A stretch of DNA of 26,633 nt from JBGUXS01 sp045118155 (lineage in GTDB: Bacteria; Pseudomonadota; Alphaproteobacteria; CAAHEQ01; UBA3637). The position numbers were made by a program, and so were the translations under genes. Location: positions 1 through 26,633 of the forward strand of contig JBGUXS010000047.1 of NCBI GenBank assembly GCA_045118155.1, written 5' to 3'. The notes below the pieces were generated by a model, which had not been told where the DNA came from, did not search any database, and worked only from the letters and a program-made list of their open reading frames with translations. Of the stretch, positions 22,554-26,633 are shown one piece after another. Positions within the stretch are counted from its first letter, which is position 1. Every line of letters begins with the position of its first letter.

Positions 22554-25055
22554 ATGCCAAAAAAATCTGAAACGACTGTGGGGGGGACCTCTATTACTGT
22601 GCGATCTGAAAAACAGAATAAAAAAATCACGGCGAAAGAATTCGGTAAGCTGATTGAATGGCACTTAAAATATTCCCTGTGTAAACGTGTGTGTGAAGCG
22701 CATAAAGAACATCTGTTTACGGCACTTGCTTTGGCGGTCAGGGACTTGTGTGTGGATGGGATGTTTGCAACCGCGGCCAGGCATGAAAGTAAGCAACCTA
22801 AACGGATTTATTATTTATCCTTGGAATATTTATTGGGGCGGATGTTGCCGAACAATATGTATAACTTGGAAATTATGGATTTGTTAGATGAAGTAAAACT
22901 GGATAACCCAATTCCCCTGCGGGAAGTTTTAGATTGTGAATATGACCCAGCTTTGGGAAACGGGGGGTTAGGGCGACTTGCCGCCTGTATTTTGGATTCT
23001 GTAGCGACCCAAGGATTTGCCGGATATGGGTATGGGATCAACTATCAATTCGGGTTGTTTAAACAGTATTTTGAACAGGGGTGGCAAAAAGAACGTGCTG
23101 ATTCTTGGTTGGATCGGAATTCTCCTTGGCAAATAGAACGGGCCGATAGGTCCTGCCTAATTCAAATGGGGGGACGGATTGTGTATGATGATAATGATCC
23201 TGATCATATTCCACACTGGGTAGATACGGAACAAATTATTGGGGTACCGTATGATATGCCAATTGTGGGTTATGGGGGAAAAACGGTTAACTATTTACGT
23301 TTGTTTGGGGCCAAATCCACCAATACATTGGATATTGAAGTTTTTAATAAAGGTGGGTATGTTGAGGCCGTACAAAAAAATATTGAAGTGGAAACTATTT
23401 CCAAAGTTTTGTATCCTTCTGATGATATTGAACAAGGGAAGTACTTGCGTTTAATGCAACAATATTTCTTTGTTGTATGTGTCGTGAACGATATTATTCG
23501 GCGGTTTCTAGAACGACATAAAGGGTTTGAAGATTTACCAGAATATGCGGTGTTACAACTAAACGATACGCATCCAACTTTGGCGATTGTTGAATTAATG
23601 CGTGTTTTACAAGATGTTTTTAAATTGTCATTTGAAAAGGCATTTTCCATTGTTCAGCGCACGATGGCCTATACCAATCATACCTTATTACCGGAAGCTT
23701 TGGAAAAGTGGCCAGTACCTATGTTTGAAAGATATCTGCCTAGGCACTTATTGATTATTTATGAAATTAACGAATATTTAATGCAACAAGTGGAACATAA
23801 GTTTCCTGGGGATATTCAGCGGTTGCAACGGATGTCTATCATTGAAGAAGGGCCTGTGAAGCAAATCCGGATGGCAAATTTGGCCATGACCGGATCGTTT
23901 TCTGTAAATGGGGTGGCCGAAATTCATACAGATTTATTGATTAAAAATATCGCATCTGACTTTTATGATTTGTGGCCAGAAAAGTTTAATAATAAAACAA
24001 ATGGGGTGACGCCTCGGCGGTGGGTATTGGCATCCAATCCAGGGTTATCATCATTTATCACAGATCATATCGGGACAAATTGGATTACGCATTTGGAAGA
24101 TTTGCGTCGTTTAGAACCCCTTGTGGAAACACCATCAGTGATTGAAGAATTGGCTGAAATTAAATATAAAAATAAGGAAATGCTCGCTAAACTGATTGAT
24201 CGGACAACGGGGGTCATGGTGGATCCTAAATCTATTTTTGATTGCCAAGTCAAACGGGTGCATGAGTACAAACGTCAATCTCTTAATATTTTACACATTA
24301 TTCATCAATATTTATCAATTGTGGAAGATCACAAGGATTTGATTTACCCAAAAACGTATATTTTTGGGGGAAAAGCGGCCCCAAGTTACCATATGGCCAA
24401 ATTGATTATTAAGCTAATTAATTCGGTGGCACAAGTTGTGAATAATGATAAACGGGTGGCGGGGCAACTAAAAATTGCCTTTATCCCCGATTATAAAGTA
24501 TCGGTGGCTGAGGTTGTTTTCCCTGGGTCCGATATTTCTGAACAAATTTCTACCGCTGGGTTTGAAGCTTCTGGTACGGGGAACATGAAATTTACCATGA
24601 ATGGGGCATTAACGATTGGAACGCGAGACGGGGCGAATATTGAAATTATGCGCGAAGTTGGGGAAGAAAATTTCTATCCGTTTGGTCTAAGTTCTGAAGA
24701 GGTTGCTCATTTCCATGAAGAAGGGGCTTATAAGCCGTGGGATTATTACAATAATGACCCCAGAATTAAGCGGGTTATGGATTCCTTGCAATCTGATTTG
24801 TTTGTTGGGGGTGAAGCCAAAGATCTTTATGAACCTTTGTTCCAAAGTATTATGTCCAAAGATTATTTTATGAATTTGGCGGATTTTGCCTCATACGCCG
24901 AAACACAAGAACGTGTTTCCACGGACTATTTGAACAAAGAAGTTTGGGGTAAAAAAGTTCTGTTGAATATTGCTCGGTCAGGAACGTTTTCCATTGATCG
25001 CACGGTAAAGGAATATGCGAATGACATCTGGCACGTTACTTCCACAGAAGACTAG
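22554..25055 (+). CDS. glgP: Glycogen/maltodextrin phosphorylase
   Basis: This cytoplasmic, pyridoxal-phosphate-dependent enzyme releases glucose-1-phosphate from the non-reducing ends of alpha-1,4-glucans. The 833 residues fit the family (about 800-850). Motifs include YYLSLEYLLGRMLPNNM, the active-site loop LGNGGLGRLAAC, QLNDTHPTLAIVELMR, VKRVHEYKRQSLNIL, and the cofactor site EASGTGNMKFTMNGALTIGT, where K679 binds PLP. AAAGGAGAC precedes the ATG at 22554. No other glycogen genes are in the window. It lies between maf and rsmH, and its last 35 bases overlap the rsmH start. A TTGCAA box at 22503 has no good -10 at the usual spacing, so transcription may come partly from the maf promoter. Confidence 0.97.
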   Translation: MPKKSETTVGGTSITVRSEKQNKKITAKEFGKLIEWHLKYSLCKRVCEAHKEHLFTALALAVRDLCVDGMFATAARHESKQPKRIYYLSLEYLLGRMLPNNMYNLEIMDLLDEVKLDNPIPLREVLDCEYDPALGNGGLGRLAACILDSVATQGFAGYGYGINYQFGLFKQYFEQGWQKERADSWLDRNSPWQIERADRSCLIQMGGRIVYDDNDPDHIPHWVDTEQIIGVPYDMPIVGYGGKTVNYLRLFGAKSTNTLDIEVFNKGGYVEAVQKNIEVETISKVLYPSDDIEQGKYLRLMQQYFFVVCVVNDIIRRFLERHKGFEDLPEYAVLQLNDTHPTLAIVELMRVLQDVFKLSFEKAFSIVQRTMAYTNHTLLPEALEKWPVPMFERYLPRHLLIIYEINEYLMQQVEHKFPGDIQRLQRMSIIEEGPVKQIRMANLAMTGSFSVNGVAEIHTDLLIKNIASDFYDLWPEKFNNKTNGVTPRRWVLASNPGLSSFITDHIGTNWITHLEDLRRLEPLVETPSVIEELAEIKYKNKEMLAKLIDRTTGVMVDPKSIFDCQVKRVHEYKRQSLNILHIIHQYLSIVEDHKDLIYPKTYIFGGKAAPSYHMAKLIIKLINSVAQVVNNDKRVAGQLKIAFIPDYKVSVAEVVFPGSDISEQISTAGFEASGTGNMKFTMNGALTIGTRDGANIEIMREVGEENFYPFGLSSEEVAHFHEEGAYKPWDYYNNDPRIKRVMDSLQSDLFVGGEAKDLYEPLFQSIMSKDYFMNLADFASYAETQERVSTDYLNKEVWGKKVLLNIARSGTFSIDRTVKEYANDIWHVTSTED

Positions 25056-25953
25056 TCATATTTCGGTTTTATTGGCCGAGGTTTTATCTGCTTTGCAAGT
25101 TGGGGCTGGGATATTTGTGGATGCAACCTTTGGGGCAGGGGGATACAGTCGGGCGATATTACAGGCACATCCCAAAGCAAAAGTATATGCCTTTGATCGG
25201 GATGAAACGGTTTTGCCGTTCGTTAAAAAATTACAGACAGAATTTCCAGATCGCTTTCATTTTACCTTAGCTCCTTTTGCTGATTTAGGGCAATACATTA
25301 CCTTTCCCATTGACGGCATCGTGTGGGATTTAGGGGTGTCATCTATGCAAATTGATAACCCCCGGCGGGGTTTTTCATTTATGCAAGATGGCCCTTTAGA
25401 TATGCGCATGAGTTCCTTTGGGCTATCTGCCAAAGACGTTGTGAATACGTTTCCCGAAGAAAAGTTAGCAGATATTCTTTATACCTATGGGGAAGAACGG
25501 GCATCTTTTCGGATTGCTAGGGCGCTTATAAAGGCTAGGGAAAAAGCCCCGATTGAAACGACAGGGCAGCTAGCCGATATCATTCATCATGTGATGCCAC
25601 ATCCTAAAAAAGGGGACAGTGCGATGCGATCTTTTCAGGCCCTAAGGATTTACGTGAATGATGAATTGGGGCAACTTCAAGCTTCTTTAAACGCGGGTTT
25701 ACAATTATTGACCCCTGGGGGGCGTATGGTGGCGGTGACGTTCCATTCATTGGAAGACAGAATCGTCAAAACTTTTTTTGCTAAAGCTTGTGGCAAAGGG
25801 GTAGGGCAGAATCGGCATCAAATTACACAAGTACCTTTAATATCCCCGCAATTAAAAGATGTTTCCAAAAAACCGATTGTGCCGACCGAGGCGGAAATTT
25901 TGGCTAATCCCCGGGCGCATTCGGCAAAATTACGTTGGGCAATAAAAGTGTAA
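25021..25953 (+). CDS. rsmH: 16S rRNA (cytosine-1402-N4)-methyltransferase RsmH (MraW)
   Basis: RsmH methylates N4 of C1402 in the decoding centre of 16S rRNA, using S-adenosylmethionine. The 310 residues match the family. Motifs in order are HISVLLAEVL, the SAM-binding DATFGAGGYSRAIL followed by FDRD, DLGVSSMQIDNPRRGFSF, PLDMRM, RSFQALRIYVNDEL and VTFHSLEDRIVKTFF. I chose ATG 25021, which has AAGGA eight bases upstream. The in-frame ATG at 25015 would leave only two bases. It overlaps glgP by 35 bases, which suggests coupled expression. It normally sits between mraZ and ftsL at the head of the division/cell-wall cluster, and neither is here. Confidence 0.96.
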   Translation: MTSGTLLPQKTSHISVLLAEVLSALQVGAGIFVDATFGAGGYSRAILQAHPKAKVYAFDRDETVLPFVKKLQTEFPDRFHFTLAPFADLGQYITFPIDGIVWDLGVSSMQIDNPRRGFSFMQDGPLDMRMSSFGLSAKDVVNTFPEEKLADILYTYGEERASFRIARALIKAREKAPIETTGQLADIIHHVMPHPKKGDSAMRSFQALRIYVNDELGQLQASLNAGLQLLTPGGRMVAVTFHSLEDRIVKTFFAKACGKGVGQNRHQITQVPLISPQLKDVSKKPIVPTEAEILANPRAHSAKLRWAIKV

Positions 25954-25962
25954 GAAAACGCC

Positions 25963-25991
25963 TTGACAAAGTTTTTGAAATAGGCTACCTC
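25963..25991 (+). promoter_or_regulatory. Promoter of the gene at 26029
   Basis: A perfect TTGACA (25963-25968), 17 bases, then TACCTC (25986-25991), a weak -10. The start codon is 38 bases downstream. Confidence 0.55.
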
Positions 25992-26028
25992 TAAGGCATA
26001 GCAAAAATTTTTACCTGAAAGGAAAACC

Positions 26029-26508
26029 ATGTTATTTCGAAGCTCTTTCGAAACGTTTATGCGTTATAACCAAGTTCCTAAGGATACTGATATGTCACGG
26101 GAACAAATTGAAAACATGAAACACATCCCAATCCAATTGGATTATTTAGCGGTGGATGATATAGAAATCACACATACACGGAAAGTTGTGTCTTTTCAAA
26201 AAAAAGAACCAGGTGAAACCTTTGGGATCGCTCTGTTTCTTTCTTTTGCGGATGACCCTAGGGCTGCTTGGAATGTGCACTTAGATGTTGATCAAAGTTT
26301 TATTCAAGAAAAATTAGATCACATGACGGGGAAAACTTTAGGAGGATTCGCGGGCTTAGGTAAGGGGGGAACCGTTTTTTATACTTCGGCTGGCAATCCG
26401 TTGTTTTATCGGGTATTGAAAGAAAAACTAAGGTATAAAACCGTTGCAGGGCAGACCTTAGAAAATTCAAAAAAGTGGCCAAATCGGATTTTACGATCTG
26501 TATCCTAA
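26029..26508 (+). CDS. Hypothetical cytosolic protein
   Basis: I do not recognise this 159-residue protein. It has no signal peptide, membrane segment or low-complexity region and looks like one globular domain. It opens MLFRSSFETFMRYNQV and has a beta-rich middle (ETFGIALFLSFADD, AAWNVHLDVD). A Gly-rich loop, GKTLGGFAGLGKGGTVFY (about 105-122), precedes a basic C-terminus. The loop does not fit a P-loop (no GxxxxGK[ST] in the right order). The ATG has AAAGGA five bases upstream. It follows rsmH, where ftsL would be expected, but it lacks the single membrane helix of FtsL, so it is not that gene. Confidence 0.72.
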   Translation: MLFRSSFETFMRYNQVPKDTDMSREQIENMKHIPIQLDYLAVDDIEITHTRKVVSFQKKEPGETFGIALFLSFADDPRAAWNVHLDVDQSFIQEKLDHMTGKTLGGFAGLGKGGTVFYTSAGNPLFYRVLKEKLRYKTVAGQTLENSKKWPNRILRSVS

Positions 26509-26515
26509 TAAAAAC

Positions 26516-26543
26516 TTGACATTTTGTTTTACTTTCTTATAAT
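26516..26543 (+). promoter_or_regulatory. Promoter of the gene at 26586
   Basis: A perfect TTGACA (26516-26521), 16 bases, then a perfect TATAAT (26538-26543). This is the strongest-looking promoter in the window. Confidence 0.88.
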
Positions 26544-26585
26544 GCACAAAATTATAGGGAGTTTTTGGATTTTGAAAGGAATAAA

Positions 26586-26633
26586 ATGAAAAAATTTGAT
26601 GTGGTAACTGGTGAAGGATTAACCTCTAATGAA
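26586..26633 (+). CDS. Start of an unidentified gene (partial)
   Basis: Only 16 codons are visible (MKKFDVVTGEGLTSNE) before the window ends. GAAAGGA lies upstream of the ATG, and a consensus promoter precedes it, so this is probably a real and well-expressed gene. The product cannot be told from this much sequence. Confidence 0.65.
   Translation, partial: MKKFDVVTGEGLTSNE

Noticed and set aside
1..26633. CRISPR arrays, tRNA or rRNA genes, insertion sequences, phage genes
   Set aside because: No regularly spaced repeats, cloverleaf-like segments, rRNA sequence, transposase or phage proteins were seen on reading both strands. No covariance or profile search could be run.

Overview
The window looks like a chromosomal segment of an alphaproteobacterium, probably from a host-associated lineage such as Holosporales or relatives. 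The lineage is inference. It rests on the HemY / Mic60-like gene pair (an alphaproteobacterial arrangement), the alphaproteobacterial style of GyrB, MnmG and RsmH, an ankyrin-repeat gene, and several proteins I cannot place. Base composition is moderately AT-rich. Many genes favour GGG for glycine, which gives frequent G runs. Promoters are easy to read as TTGACA/TATAAT-type sites, and most starts have good AGGAGG-like ribosome binding sites.

Left part (1-7860). The end of gyrB is followed by a minus-strand gene for an acidic, repeat-bearing protein of unknown function, with its own terminator. Then comes mnmG (tRNA-U34 modification). The usual rsmG-parA-parB partners do not follow mnmG. Instead there is an accessory block: a putative HExxH metallopeptidase split over two overlapping frames, an ankyrin-repeat protein, a membrane-anchored apparent paralogue of the metallopeptidase that has lost the HExxH motif, and a small membrane protein. 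The two metallopeptidase-like genes share an almost identical promoter segment. The split gene has a canonical -1 slippery heptamer (A AAT TTG) directly before the stop of the first frame. This block is the most novel part of the window.

Middle part (7861-13955). A LOG-family nucleotide phosphoribohydrolase abuts a CPA1-type K+/H+ antiporter with C-terminal regulatory domains. Convergent to it is a two-gene operon for a short Mic60/mitofilin-like membrane protein and HemY. Divergent from that operon are a secreted acidic protein and an OmpA-type lipoprotein, closed by a bidirectional terminator.

Right part (13956-26633). A complete tripartite efflux system lies here: membrane fusion protein plus RND permease on the minus strand, and a divergent TolC-like outer-membrane channel, with a small membrane protein after it. 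A two-TM coiled-coil protein follows on the minus strand. Then come maf, glgP (glycogen phosphorylase) and rsmH (16S rRNA C1402 methyltransferase), with rsmH overlapping the glgP end and sitting outside the usual cell-division cluster. The window ends with an unknown cytosolic protein and the first 16 codons of another gene, each with its own promoter. I saw no tRNA, rRNA, CRISPR array, insertion sequence or replication origin.
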